From Ustilaginoidea virens (lineage: Eukaryota > Ascomycota > Sordariomycetes > Hypocreales > Clavicipitaceae), in NCBI RefSeq assembly GCF_000687475.1, contig NC_057322.1:248001-312000 (forward strand): a stretch of DNA of 64,000 bases. Reading direction: 5' to 3'. Below are positions 1 to 12,164 of the stretch, one piece after another. A program made the position numbers and the translations under genes. The notes under the pieces are model-generated. The model did not search any database. It was not told where the DNA came from and worked only from the letters and a program-made list of their open reading frames with translations. How positions within the stretch are numbered: position 1 is the first letter of the stretch; each line of letters opens with the position of its first letter.

Positions 1-2417
1 TTGCAACCAGGTCAAGGCTTCATATATCCTTATCTCGTGCTCGGAATGAGCCATTCCAGAACTACAACTTTCGATATTGCAGTTTTGCCTTAGAACTCGA
101 TCTCTCGAATGCGGTTCTTATAATACTTAATGAGTTTCACTGAGAGAATATCGATATATCATGGGTGCCAGGTTGACTCTATCTAAGCAAGCGGCTCAAA
201 GGAGATAGTCGAATCCTCACGGCCGTCTAAATCACGAAATAACCGCACGGTCGTCCAGTCTATATCCAGAAATGGTGGAAGTTTAGGTATAAGAAGGTAC
301 AGACGGCACCTAGTAAGCTCGTCAAAGATGCATTCGCGGCCCGTATAGCAGAGTATTGTGAGATAGTGTACCCTTCTACTAGCCCGAATACAATAGAGTC
401 CTTTACATCGTCTATCTCCTGACTCAGAACTTCAATATCTGACTTAGGTATAATGTTTGACTGGTCAGGCATTGTGTTGGCCATACGATAGAAGCTAATC
501 TTACACTAGGTTCATTGTAAAGCTCGAGCCTTATCTTGCTTCCTGTTTTCTATTCTCATTTAAGGGAAAAAGAAAAAAAAAAAGCTCGGCGACTTTCCAC
601 AGTCAAAGAACGATAGTGATTGCATTTTTCTCATAACTAGTGTCTAGTGCAACATTCGGAGTTTGCTACTACCTATATAGGTAAGGCTAAGCCCGTAAAC
701 CGCGTAATAAGGTCCCTACCGCCTCCGGCGGCTGCAATAAAAGAGCAGTAAACAGAGCAGCAAAGAGATCCTTCAATAGATTCTGCCTACTAACGCGCCT
801 GCACCAGGCTATAGAGGGCATTAAGCCCGTCACACTATCTAGTCGCCGGCCGTAAGTTTATACAAGTTGATGCTAGACTGCGTATTAAGTGAAAGCACTT
901 TCTGATTACCTCAGGTCCCAAATTACTTAAGGCGACAATCTGCAACTCTCCCGGCTCATAGCTACTCTAGCAACCTAAAGACTGGTTTTCAGACGACTTT
1001 GTAAGCAACGTCTCTTATAACGCAATAAGTCACCAATTGCCTTGAGAACCAGTTTGATCCGCTAAGATTCATTCCCCTTACAGATCGACAAGTCGCTTTG
1101 CATAAAAACCATAATGTATCGACAGGTATATTACGTGTATAGATGCGGTTGCACTAAACTAGCACAGTTTGTACAATGTGCCGAAAAATATAATGCAAAG
1201 TCGAATCTAAAAGGCGATAGACCAATTCCGTTTGTCTTAGAATCTCGAAATTACTGCGCCAGGCATCTCGTAAAGAAAAGTCAGGCGAGAGATGGGTACA
1301 GAGGACGGGTGCCACGTTATAGTCAACCCTGTACCAGTCGTCGTCTTCAATTATATGGTTGTCGAGGGCTGTATTCATGTATGTAGGTGTCGGAAAGTCC
1401 TCTTACTGACTAGAGTGTGGTACAAGATCGCCCGCCTGTACAGGGTATTATATCTGAGATACAAATACTGAGACATAGACTATCCCCTGCTTCAGGTAAG
1501 CTCTGGAAACAGACCAACATCCTGAGCCTGATGGGGTACGAAGGAGGCAAATTATACAGAATAGCTAGGCCTTACATATTTCCTTCGTCAATATTTTCTA
1601 AATGATAAACGTTCTTTACTCTCTCAATTGCCTGCCTATCCCCGTTTGTGCGTCTTGCCTAACGCTTAGAGACACCATGTACTTCAGTCCAACACGAATC
1701 CATCTTTAACCAGGCATACGGTTGGAGCTAAAAGAACTCCAGGCTCTCACGACTAAGACAAGGAAATCTTCCAACTCTGAGTCTAAACGGGAAAGAATAC
1801 CCTCACCATACACAGCAACACAAAGAGAGCTATCAGCTCCATCATCAGACAGACACGCACAGGCGAGATAAACCAGCGGGCTAATCTCTTTATCATCAAT
1901 GAAGCAGGCATCTAGGAGTGGTCGTGTGGACGCAGGCGGAAAAATATAAAGTTACATCCTGCTCGAATGCAGGAACTGGATTGATAAACGACACCAAATC
2001 TTGGCAGGCAAAACTCCTTGCGTAGGTAGTATCCACCAACAGTAGAGACGCAGACTCAGCACCATCAATTCTAAACAAGCCGTCGTGACTATTATGGTCC
2101 AGACCCGAACGTGCGGGCAGTGCTGGAAGACGACCTTCATCGTTGCTGCTAAACTCGCACTGCTCCTCGACTCTGTCGTCTTCTTTTGAGTATCAAGGCG
2201 CGAAAGAATGGGTTCTGATGCTTTCTTCGGCCCTCTACTACTCATCCGTCATTGTTGCTCGCCATCATGATGTACTTTATCTAACAGCCACACGGACATA
2301 CTTCTTAAAGCATAATAGCACCAAATTCCCAGGTTTAAGGCCCCAGTTTCAATCCTAGAAATAGAGAGTGATCGGGGATTTTATTCAAAGGGTCAGCTGT
2401 GGGCAATATCTATATGG
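1..2417. other. AT-rich, gene-empty tract (probable RIP-degraded DNA)
   Basis: No reading frame here resembles a known protein on either strand. All open frames are short (under about 100 codons) and rich in stops. The DNA is visibly richer in A/T and in TA steps than the coding regions further right. This fits an old transposon or duplicated segment damaged by repeat-induced point mutation, but that is an inference: no parent copy can be compared here. It lies directly downstream of the NRPS-like ORF, and I found no readable condensation or release domain continuing that gene. Confidence 0.55.
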
Positions 2418-4364
2418 TTACATGATTAAGTGTTGGCAAAGTCGACCGATCGTCTTCCGGTGTAGAATCTCCCCAGTTGGAATGTCAAGACCTAAAGAAC
2501 GAGCACTAGAGGATATCTGCATGGCAGTCATCGAGTCGCCGCCTAAGTTGAAGAAGCTGTCGTCAATGCCAATAGTAGTTTCGTCGATTTTGAGTACCCT
2601 AGCCCATAGGGCACTCACTGCCTTTTCCGCCTCACTGAATGGCATTCGCTTCTTCCCACTCTGCCTGTGAATACCAAGATCGGCAAGATGCTGCGTCGAA
2701 AAGTCGGCTGCCATAGCACGCAGTTTCCTACGATCAGTTTTGCCGGTCGCTGTCAGGGGCATTTCCAGTAAAGCGAAAAATACGCGGGGGATCATGTATC
2801 CAGGAAGACTCTCGGCCAGCTTGTCCTCAGCCTGGCTAGAAAGTCCCAACACTGTGAGGGATCGACTCATCGATTCGTGTTGGTCCGTAGAAATGAATAC
2901 AGCCAGTACATTAGCCCCGCCGCCACTTGTGGAAATAACTTCTGCCACCACTTGCGCAGCGCGCCGTGCTTGCGGAACACATGCTCGGACCTGGTATTCC
3001 ACTTCGCCCAGCTCGATGCGTTGTCCATGGATTTTGACTTGCGTATCCTTGCGACCTACATAAGAAAGGCTGCCATCTTGATTGTATCGAACCAAATCCC
3101 CAGTCTTATATACGACGCCGCGCCGGCCGTCCTGCTTCCGGGAACCTTGTAACAACCACGCCGGATCTTGGATGAATGCTGCGGCTGTTCTTTCTGCGTC
3201 CTTAAGGTAGCCGATTCCCACAAGAGGGCCCTCTATAACCAATTCGCCTGTCATGCCAATAGGCAATAACTTGTTGTGATCGTCTGGGTGGACAATCCAA
3301 GTGACAGACCCAGAGCCTTTGCCAATTCTAGTGGCCTCTTCGGGACTTTTAGCGTCTGCATTGACGACTGTATTCGTCGTGCACTCAGCTGGTCCGTATC
3401 CATTGACAAATCTACATGCACCACGACGCCACCAGCGTTGGGCGTCATAGACTGTGACGACTTCACCACCCAGCTGTATTGTCTCCAGGGTCGTCAACCG
3501 AGCAGGGTCTAGGACACGAGACACGGAAGGCGTCAAATACAAAATGGTTGCCTTGGCGGAAGTAATCGACTGCATTAAATTTCCGTTCCGCTCCTTCTCT
3601 TCAGGTACACAAAGAGTGCATCCTGTAATAAGACCAATCATCGTATAATGTATAAAGTCGTCAAATATATGATTAGTAAAGTCGTATATGCGTGATAAAG
3701 GAGTAAAGCCAAACTGGTCTGCTTGGAATGTAACATTAGTTGCGAAAGCGGTATGTGAAATAATTGCTCCTTTGGGAACACCGGTGCTTCCAGACGTGAA
3801 AATCACGTACATGGGCGAAGATGGGCTGACTGAAGGCAGTCGTAATGTGCTGTCCAGGGGGTCTGGGATCAGTCCAGGGCCCACTGCAATGACTCGATCG
3901 ATTAGCTTCGAGCTGAGGGAAGCATTTGAAATCGATGACAAGAGTACCGTAGCGTCTGTCTTCTTTATGATGTACCGGAGCCTTGATTCTGGGTGTGTGG
4001 GATCCAAAAAAACAAAGGCGGCCCCGGCCTTTAGAGAGGCCAGCATGCTGACAGAAACCCAAACTGACTTTTCAAAACAGAGGGGCATAAAGCTTCCGGG
4101 GTTGGTACCAGTCTGAATCAGGTGGAGTGAGAGGCAGGTAGAGATGTCATCGAGCTGACGATAAGTCAGCTCACCGTCCCAAGCAGATACTGCCACATGA
4201 TCTGGGTGACTTTCTACTTGTTCATGAACCCATTCATGTATACAGCGATTCGTTGGCTTTGGTACCGTCTTATTCCAGGTCCAGATCTGATTTTCGTCCT
4301 CCGCGGTGACGCCCTCGAGAGGGCGGATGGTATCCAACCGGCTTGGAATAGCGAACCTTCGCAT
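2418..4364 (-). CDS. NRPS-like adenylation-carrier (A-T) protein, 648 aa
   Basis: Single uninterrupted ORF encoding an amino-acid-activating adenylation domain followed by one carrier domain. Visible A-domain motifs are the P-loop-like A3 core FTSGSTGVPKG (about residues 189-199), A5 NGYGPAE (321-327), A7 YKTGDLVRY, A8 GRKDTQVKIHGQRIELGEVE and A10 PLTATGKTDRRK with the catalytic lysine. The carrier motif LGGDS puts the phosphopantetheine serine near residue 611. My hand alignment to the GrsA pocket gives a specificity code of roughly D-D-H-Y-Q-G-G-T-N-K. D235 fits an alpha-amino acid, but I do not recognise the code. There is no condensation domain before it and no C, TE or reductase domain after it. 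A stop lies two codons upstream of the ATG, and the ORF ends directly after the carrier. It may be a stand-alone A-T enzyme or the surviving module of a larger NRPS. Confidence 0.85.
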   Translation of the reverse strand: MRRFAIPSRLDTIRPLEGVTAEDENQIWTWNKTVPKPTNRCIHEWVHEQVESHPDHVAVSAWDGELTYRQLDDISTCLSLHLIQTGTNPGSFMPLCFEKSVWVSVSMLASLKAGAAFVFLDPTHPESRLRYIIKKTDATVLLSSISNASLSSKLIDRVIAVGPGLIPDPLDSTLRLPSVSPSSPMYVIFTSGSTGVPKGAIISHTAFATNVTFQADQFGFTPLSRIYDFTNHIFDDFIHYTMIGLITGCTLCVPEEKERNGNLMQSITSAKATILYLTPSVSRVLDPARLTTLETIQLGGEVVTVYDAQRWWRRGACRFVNGYGPAECTTNTVVNADAKSPEEATRIGKGSGSVTWIVHPDDHNKLLPIGMTGELVIEGPLVGIGYLKDAERTAAAFIQDPAWLLQGSRKQDGRRGVVYKTGDLVRYNQDGSLSYVGRKDTQVKIHGQRIELGEVEYQVRACVPQARRAAQVVAEVISTSGGGANVLAVFISTDQHESMSRSLTVLGLSSQAEDKLAESLPGYMIPRVFFALLEMPLTATGKTDRRKLRAMAADFSTQHLADLGIHRQSGKKRMPFSEAEKAVSALWARVLKIDETTIGIDDSFFNLGGDSMTAMQISSSARSLGLDIPTGEILHRKTIGRLCQHLIM

Positions 4365-7300
4365 TTTTTAGCAGATCCGGCTAGTATTGTTCGATTGTGT
4401 CGCTCGGGGCAGAGAGCTTGCGAAGTGTGCATGAATTCCTTGATTCAACGGAGGAAGTGACCAACTGCGCCGCTTTATAATACACGATACTCGATAATAC
4501 TTGTCTGTACAGAGCTTTTGCCCGTGGAAAGTTTTGCACAGCTTAACTCTGACTTGCATACACTAGCAGGAAACGCAATTATGCGAATGCGGAAGGTAGT
4601 CGTTAGTAGCAGCGCCACCTAATGCAACAATCTACCAATGTTCCGCGGTTCGTGCATCGTAGATGGCCTAGACCATGATACTGTCCTTTACAAGACAGCA
4701 TCATAGAGAGATGGAGTAGGTACTTGTGTTCCACTCCTCCGACTCTACGTGCCATTCTCTAAACAAGGTAATCAATAGGCAGTCCATCCAGAGCCTGGAC
4801 GACTAATAGAGCGTGGATATCGCATGGTCTTTTGACTTCGGGGCTAAGTTTGGCGATGCCCAGCAGACCTTTTTTGAATCGCCGCCGCCTAATGGGAAGA
4901 AACTGATATCCAGACCAATCGTCGAGACCCGAGGGGTTAATGTTGAGCAGACTCTGTAGCTCCCTTTCCTCGGCTGGTTACACGCATCCACATCTCTCAA
5001 GGGAAGGGAACACATCGAACCTCTGCGGGGGACGATTCGGGCAGTTTTCATTTTCGCAGGAAAGGTTTTCCCCCGTATTCGGGTTTATCCTCTCCGAATT
5101 TTCTGCAGAGGTACTAAATAGGTTATTTGGGCTTAAATAGCCCCGGCGAGATTAATAATAATACAACAAGCATCCACAGCTCCCCTAGACTCTGATTGCG
5201 AAGGTTTGCGAGCTCCTATTTCCAGAAGAATTTATTTATTTCGTGTAGACTTTTACAACCAACTATTCCGGTTACTGCTATCAGGAGGCGGCGATGTGAA
5301 GGTGACGGAAGGCTCTATGTAACTGGATAGATTCTTAGCCAATCTGTCCCCCTCTTTGTCGGAGATTGCTTGCCCTACACATTTACTACGACGCGTCGAA
5401 AGAGGCTAAACGGCTTAGCTCTCGCGCTAGGAGGCCCGCCCGCAAGCGTTGACACCTGCCTGAAACGGAAGGTGCCGATTCACACGCAATGAGTTCATGG
5501 TATGGGAGAACTTGAGGAATGAAACAAGACTCCAAAGTCCAGAGTCCAGACGAAGGGTTCAGAACATCGATGGGGGGCGTTTCATGGATGGCGCCGCAAT
5601 ATCACGGTAGAGTTTCGAAAAATTTGCTTCATAGTAGCTGGATCGGTGGCCCAGAATTACCAACCTATAGCAGCGAACCTTCGAGTGCAACCGGCCGTGA
5701 CCGGCCTACCTTAAAGTAGCCGTTAAGTTCGTCTGCAAGCTTATCGTCCTTAGAATCGAAGGACGTCACACTAAGAGCAGCAAAGTCTCTTTGCATAAAT
5801 ATCGAAGAGCTCCAAGAATACGCCCCTGTCTGCGTCATGCATTAAGACGCAACAAATTGCATTCTGGCCAGTGTATAGTGGCTGGTCTTTTAAATTAGCG
5901 AATAGCCAGTTAGTACTCGCCACTCTATCAACTTCTTATATAAGCAAGTATAAGTCGGTTCCTAGGCAAAAGACCGAAAAGAAGCTAGCCTAGATATTGT
6001 GAATTTTGCTGGATATATTATGTTTGAATTATATAGCATCTCATCGTTATTCCCCAGCATATATATAGTCCCACTGACGCGTCGGCTTGTGGTCGATGTT
6101 TAATCACCTTTCTAGTGCGATACTTTCTTCCTCTGCGCTCTACGCCTCGTATCCTGCTCTCTGATAGATGGTCTTAGCGATAGGAAACCCATTCGCTTCA
6201 CGAAGTCATATAAACATTTAACGTATTATAGACTCTAAAAAGTCCTTATCTCGATCAATGGTCGCTAGTAGTATGGTTAGCAAGAGCGTTATCGGCCTTG
6301 GGACTTGACAAGCTTTTAATTGGGTCTTGGGCAATCTTGGTCTTGTTTCTACAGTCCTATGCTCAACTAGCATGTCTTAAAGTCATAATAGCCGAAGTAT
6401 AACGCTTGCATTTGCACCTCTAGAATTTAGAAGGGTAAAATTCAAACACTGCATACTACGGTAGAGACTTTGACTAACATAATCATGTACTTGGGTGACA
6501 AGTCACGATGCTGAGTACATAGGTTTGTTCACGTAGAGTACGGACGGAGCTGGGTTCTAATTCCTGACTCCTGGGCATGGATAGTTCCTCTTGAAGGAGT
6601 GTCGCCGCAAGCGCTAGATTAAAATCACTAATAATCACACTATTACCTGCTATTACTAAGTGACACTCCTGAAGATATCCACATCCCGATTTCTCTTACA
6701 TCTCTTATACAGGGGCGGAGTCCATGCAGCGCGGTTTGCCCATCTGCATCAAGTCCAAAAAACGATTTGAGGCAGTACCGGCTAGAATGCTACAGAAACG
6801 GGATTCCCCCAAGAATAAACCTTGTTTTGGGCTCTCTGAATAGTCTAGTTAATATATATTCCGCTTCACGTGCGCAAAATCCTAGGTGTCTTGGTACGAG
6901 CGATTCTTTCAGAGGTAGATTTTCCGCGTCTGCCGCTTGCGCGCCGTGATTTTCTGACCAGAAAATGGATTCATTATGGATAGACTGTACGTTTTCGTCT
7001 AATCTCGTACTTTTCTCTATATATATGCAAATCAACAACCATATACGCGAGTTTGTTGGGCGTCCTAGGCAGGGTGTTCCTGTTGCTCTCTTGGAAGCAA
7101 GGTAATGTGACGCATGAATTCTCATGTCTGTGTTCTCTATATAAAAGCGATGTAAATATGCTAGAGACTATCTGTTTCAGGAGATATTGTAGGATTCGAC
7201 CCGGTTGCCGCCGAATTCTGGGACGGTTGTGTCTGAGGCTACCCCTATTCCCACTATGTAGTCTCATATGGCGTTGCTTGAGGACCTGCTGACTTGGCTA

Positions 7301-8138
7301 TGATTATTCACAATAGAAACTTAAGCTGTGCACTTTCAAGCTATCTGGCTTATTATTAAACGGAATGCAGTATCAAGGGGCGCGTGAGTGGCGACGAAAC
7401 CTTAATGCTGTACGATTGCTTAGCATGCCGGGCAAAAAATCAACGCCGCTGCTTAATAATGTTTTTACTGACAACACCTCTATTTCTTAATGCATCGACG
7501 GAAATTCTTTTGGTATTTTAAAGTCACTACTTTATTTATCCGGCTTCATGAACGATTTCTTATATGGTAACTCTACACCACCATGTACCGAGCGCACTAA
7601 ATCTTGCCACTAGAAAAAAGGGAATGCTATACCAGACTTTTATAAGTCATCATATCAACGGGGCTGCGATTTAATCAAAGTGCAATACAAAGGCATATGG
7701 TATTACTCTTAGGGCATGCAAAGGACGTCTAGTACCAGATGGCTATTGTACTTGTAATTATATTGGGCGATGATACCTTGAATAATTTCGGAAAAGAGAA
7801 TTGTTCAATATTTTGAATTATTGCTCTCATGCCATGACGACTAGTGGAGAGAGCTGATTTACCCTTGGGCGCTAAGAAGTTATTGCATCTTTTATCTCAG
7901 CGTACGTACGCCGCAAGTCGCAAAACGAATTATTTTTCTCGGGGGGTCAGCGGCGACAGTATACCAATCAAGTAGATAGGCAGTGAGAAATGAACTAAAA
8001 GAATACTCTTTATAACTTCTCCCACCCGAGGTGAATGCTATGCTAATGTCAGAGTCTACTACGGGAAAACTAAGGGACCCCGGAACTCCGAGGTCTAGAT
8101 TGCATTTCTTTCAACGACGTGCTACTCGACATAACATG
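4365..8138. other. AT-rich, gene-empty tract (probable RIP-degraded DNA)
   Basis: About 3.8 kb with only short, stop-interrupted frames and no recognisable domain on either strand. Composition matches the 1-2417 tract, so the NRPS-like ORF sits as an island between two degraded arms. A shift toward ordinary composition is visible near 8.1-8.2 kb, where the DUF7907-like gene begins. Whether the lost sequence was transposon, NRPS modules or other cluster genes cannot be told from this window. Confidence 0.5.
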
Positions 8139-8251
8139 CTATTCTATAGATTTATGATCTGCGGGTGATGGTTCTCGGACGTACCCTCTCGCCTCCAAAC
8201 TTTCCGCCAAATGAGCAATCGTCAAATCGTCAAACCTGCTTGCATAGTGTA

Positions 8252-8895
8252 TTAAACAAACCTTCTCTTCACGTCCACCTTGACACAGCTCGGATTCTGC
8301 GGGTTTGCATTGCCCAAGACCCACGCGAGGGTAGTATAAGTGTAACCGAAGTACGTCTTACAGATGTACCAGTTATCCAGGACGCGAGGAGTCCTGCCGT
8401 TGGGAGGGTTTTTTGTGTCATCGAGGTAACTCACGATATTGAGGATATCATTCGAGTCAAAGCTGACGTATTGGACGTTTTGGCGACCGGGATAAAACAG
8501 GGGTAGGGCGACGTTGGTGGAAGGGTCGATGGAGAAGGTCATGGTCGAAGGAATAGGTGGCTCTATTCGCGAGTTGGTCAGTCCCATGTTTGAAGAAAAA
8601 ATTGCGACCGAAGAGAAAAAGGCTTGCCAGCAGGTAAATCCCACGTCAGGGCACCGGAAACCCCCCCGGGGCCTGGTTCTTCGCCCGTGGTGGTGTTGAG
8701 GTGGAACGTGGCTTTGCTGCCTGGCAAAAGGCAAAGCGATTCAATGGCCGCACCGGAATGGCATGTGCTGAGGGCGCGTCCATCGAGTTCCTTGTTTTGG
8801 GACTTGATCACCAGGTTGAACGGCTGAGATTGCACCTCTTGAGCGGTGGCGAGGCCGATAAACGCAAGGGCGCTGGACAATGCTGAAGTCTTCAT
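8252..8895 (-). CDS. DUF7907-like secreted protein, reading frame disrupted
   Basis: Two overlapping frames together read as one small secreted fungal protein. The first starts at 8895 with a signal peptide (MKTSALSSALAFIGLATA), continues with QPFNLVIKSQNKELDG and a two-cysteine segment, and reaches GALTWDLPAG. The second holds the conserved C-terminal half (SNVALPLFYPG-type segment, WYICKTYFGYTYTTLAWVLG, NPSCVKVDV) and stops at 8252. This order matches fungal secreted proteins that I recall as the DUF7907 family, whose function is unknown. The frames differ by one base and meet around 8580-8640, close to runs of six A and seven C. I found no good GT-AG pair that keeps GALTW. A 92-nt intron using donor GTGCCC and acceptor AATAG restores frame but removes that conserved stretch. 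A true frameshift or a sequencing slip is more likely. The gene borders the degraded left tract. Confidence 0.6.
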
Positions 8896-10017
8896 GTTGT
8901 TTTCCGCTGCCAACAGACGTCTATTTGTATTAGGGAAGAGAGTTACTAAAGTGATGAGCCGGAGCTGTAGTGTCGTGCGATGCGGATGAATGCTCCTGCC
9001 CGTCCAACACAGAACGAAGATGGCCATTTATATCTTGGGTGAGGACTTGCATCCCTCAACGGGCGATGGCCGGTCTGACGTCGTGCTGCTACACCAACTC
9101 GCCTGCTTATAGCGACGAGGTAGCAAATACGAGTAGCGGGTGCGGCTGAGAACCGCTGCAACGTTGTCGCCATAGCATTTTCGGTTGGGGAAAAGTGACT
9201 TGACTAGATCTGCGCGATGATGGCATGAGTCTTTGGCGGTGGCGCATAATGTTGCAAGGGATATCGCTGGTTGGATAAGACACGGTAATCGCCAAATTTC
9301 GGCTTGGTTGTGCCTCTGTAACCTCGATAACAGGTAGCCCTTTAGGGCTATCCCTATTGCCACTATGTAACAATAGCTCGTATAACGTGGCCCAGATAGC
9401 TCGTATAGCGTCTGGTGGGGCAGGGCTTGCTGACCTCGCTGTATAATATCGCGTTTTTCCTGTCCATTCTGACCCCTGTTGAGCCTTGTTTGGACATGGG
9501 TCAAGTGCCAGGGCGGATGGGACGAACTGCTACGTCAGATGGGTTCTGCCGATATAACCGAAGAAGGTCGCAAAGAATCTTTGTGAAGGGTCGTCGTACA
9601 TGGCACTTGTGTGCCGCATCCCAGTTGCAGGACCTGGCCGACGATTGCGCCAATTGCATCAGTGGCCTAACAAGTGGGTTTAAGAAGTCTAACAAGAAAT
9701 AGGTATGTTTCTCTACTCGGTGACATCTGGCCATAGTCCACCCTTGGCTGCCACGGCGGGCATGCTATGTACTTATTTAAACCAGGGAAAAGGACCCAAT
9801 ACGTCTGACATTCACGTAATACAAGCTACTGAATGAACACGCTCGCTGTTTGGTAGGTTCTGCATAAAAATGAGGATGGGTACCTCCCCAAGATGTAGAT
9901 AAATGCTGCAGGCCAGTCGCCCTTTCTGGCAATAATAAACGTCATTCTGGCAAAAGTCCGAGAAACACGGCTATAAACGGGCCGTCATTATCAGGGCTTC
10001 GTCATGCCCAGCTTCAC
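8896..10017. other. Intergenic spacer, nothing recognised
   Basis: Between the DUF7907-like gene and the 3' end of the acyltransferase gene. The frames here show no domain, signal peptide with a sensible continuation, or spliceable pair that I could recognise. Confidence 0.5.
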
Positions 10018-11414
10018 TTACACTTGTCCGGAAACGCAGTACCTCAGGACCAACCCGGCCAGCCCAAGTCCCGTCTGGGCGAGCGGCAGGCCCACGCGCC
10101 GCGCCAGGCTAAATGGAACAAGCCAGCATTCATCCACTGGAAGCCTGGAAGGGGGATATAATATCCACGGAGCCGTCAGTGACATCCAAGCCACGACCCA
10201 CACAAAGCCCGCCAATCTGACCAAGGGCCGAGCCTCGGCTACCCCACTCTTCGTTTTCTCGTCGGCCAAATCTTCTTGCTCGCGCGGCCCGAACCAAAGC
10301 AGCGACACCCAGTCCTCGATTGCGATCCCCTGCGCCGACGACACGAAAAACGCGAGCTGCATCTGTCCTGGCGAGCTGTAGACATAGCGCTCTGCCACGA
10401 GGTGCAAGGCCCCAGATGCAAAAAATACCAGGAGCACGTTGCCGTGGCGCTCCCACCGCGAGTGACGCGGGATGCGAAGGATATTTCGCAAAACGCTACG
10501 GCTCAGCATAGTCAACGGCCGCTGACCCAGCTGGTGCCAGTATTTTCTAGGGCCACTTAGCATAGGCATAGTTTAGGCAGCCTTGTCTCGCGCACTTACG
10601 TCCAGAATCTCCGCAGGGAATAAGCACGCGTCACGCTACCAAACAGCGGCGGATAATGCTCTGGTTCGCAAAGACCACTTGCAACAGCGACAACGCTGCA
10701 CAGTCGGTAAAGAAAGTCGATCTGGACACGTCCGGGACCCAAGCCCACGAAGATGGTAAAGATGACTCGCACTGCCCACTGTTCGAGCGTGGACCCCAGG
10801 TAAACGAATTCGGAACCGGCTGCGACTAGACTGGAACCATGGTTCCGTGAGCTCTCGACAGCTAATTGGTGAAAGACGTCGAGGAATAGGTACTGCCAGC
10901 TCGTTATGAGCATCTGCCGCAGTAAGTATTGCCGGCGTCGCGTCTGCCTTGCCTTGGCTTCGACTTCGACGCCTTTCTCCCCTCCGAGAACGCCGCGCCC
11001 ATCAGCCACATGCTTGGCTTCCCAGGGCGTACCTATTCCCCTCAGATTGACGAGCACACTCGCTGTTCGGAGGATCTGCAAAGCAGAGCCGTCTTGCGAT
11101 GCGAAAACTTCAGCCTGGAGAAGAGTTTGTCCGTCCGACGGCGCAATTACCAGGAGGTTGACGCACTGGATCAATACAAAGAGGGCTTCCCCGACGAGAA
11201 CATTACCGAGAACGACGCTCGTCGTGGCAGCTGCGATATTACGCAACAGGTTGTGCGCGAGAAAGACGAGGCAGGCAAGCCATGCGAACCGCAGCCCTGA
11301 TGCCTTTGGCGTGGCGAGCACAACAAAGGCTGTCGGCACGATGCAAAGCGGGAAAAGGAAGAGGGATCGAGCGAGCGGCGCAGCGTGATCTGATTTGCTT
11401 GCCCTCGACAGCAT
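10018..11414 (-). CDS. Wax-synthase-domain / MBOAT-type membrane acyltransferase
   Basis: Two exons (11414-10600 and 10546-10018) joined by a 53-nt GTAAGT...CTAG intron give 447 aa. The splice restores the continuous motif SLRRFWTKYWHQ (about residues 266-277), typical of the fungal wax-synthase-like branch of MBOAT acyltransferases. The expected membrane histidine follows in FFASGALHLVAE (about H320). Several hydrophobic helices are visible (for example CIVPTAFVVLATP, WLACLVFLAHNLL and LFVLIQCVNLLVIA), so it is a polytopic membrane protein. Relatives often acylate hydroxyl groups of terpenoid or other secondary metabolites, or make lipid esters. The substrate here is unknown. It is the last of four minus-strand genes in a row and may or may not belong with the permease-aldolase-regulator group. 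Confidence 0.82.
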
Positions 11415-12164
11415 CTTGACGATTTATCTAGAGTGTCAACGACCAATATCAGAGACTTTTTCGCCTGTCAGCAAAAGCAAAAGATGGAACTCTGTGCAAA
11501 GCACGTGATTCATCGGCCAAACCAGCGGTACCTCCTTGACAACCAGCCCGGCCGCCAATCTCGCGCTTTGCACTACATTTAATAATCATGGTAAAAAAAA
11601 AATTCAAAGGGAAACTCCATGCAGGTTCGCACACGTGGGCAAGAGATACCCTTTTGTGACCAAGTGACCAGCACATGTTGGGCCTACAACGTGATGTAAT
11701 CTTGACAATCTAGGCTATTGCCCTCGCCTGATTTCAACCAGACCACACAGTCACTGAAGAGACCTGGGCGCTAGACCCACAAGCACCGTGGCAGCGACTG
11801 GTTGACATTGAAAAACATCAGACTCTCTAGGCTCCATATATTCCATGGCAAAAAAAAACAGAAAAGAAGCAAATATAGTATCATGGCGAAATCGTCAATC
11901 CTCATCCCCAGTTTGAGTCCAACTTGTATCTTACACCTCCTCATGACGATAACTCGCCGGGGCACCTTTCCCCCCACTAGGGACGGCGTCACCCCGCGAG
12001 TGAGATTTATATCCACTAAGGGATCATTAGCTGCAGAAAAAGGCGTCACAAGATAAAAAAAAAATAAAAAAAAAAAAAAAAAAAAGAAGGAAAACAATGG
12101 AGGGGAAAAACGGGGGGGAAGGGGGAGAAGGGGGGGTGGTGCGTGGCTGACGAAAAAGGAAAAC
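11415..12164. other. Spacer with A/T and C/G homopolymer runs
   Basis: 3' flank of the permease and 5' flank of the acyltransferase. It contains a long A-rich run (about 12053-12086) and G-rich stretches (about 12109-12137). The pyrimidine-rich minus-strand reading looks like an untranslated region. It may hide a last 3' intron of the permease, since GTGAGT follows the final codons and a TTTTTCTGCAG acceptor lies near 12033. Splicing there would end the protein one codon differently. No other gene seen. Confidence 0.45.

Noticed and set aside
1952..2245. Minus-strand frame just downstream of the NRPS-like ORF, considered as a condensation-domain remnant
   Set aside because: No HHxxxDG-type motif or other C-domain landmark is readable in any frame.
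8578..8734. 92-nt intron (GTGCCC to AATAG) in the DUF7907-like gene
   Set aside because: It restores frame but deletes the conserved GALTW segment and uses a poor donor, so I favour a frame break.
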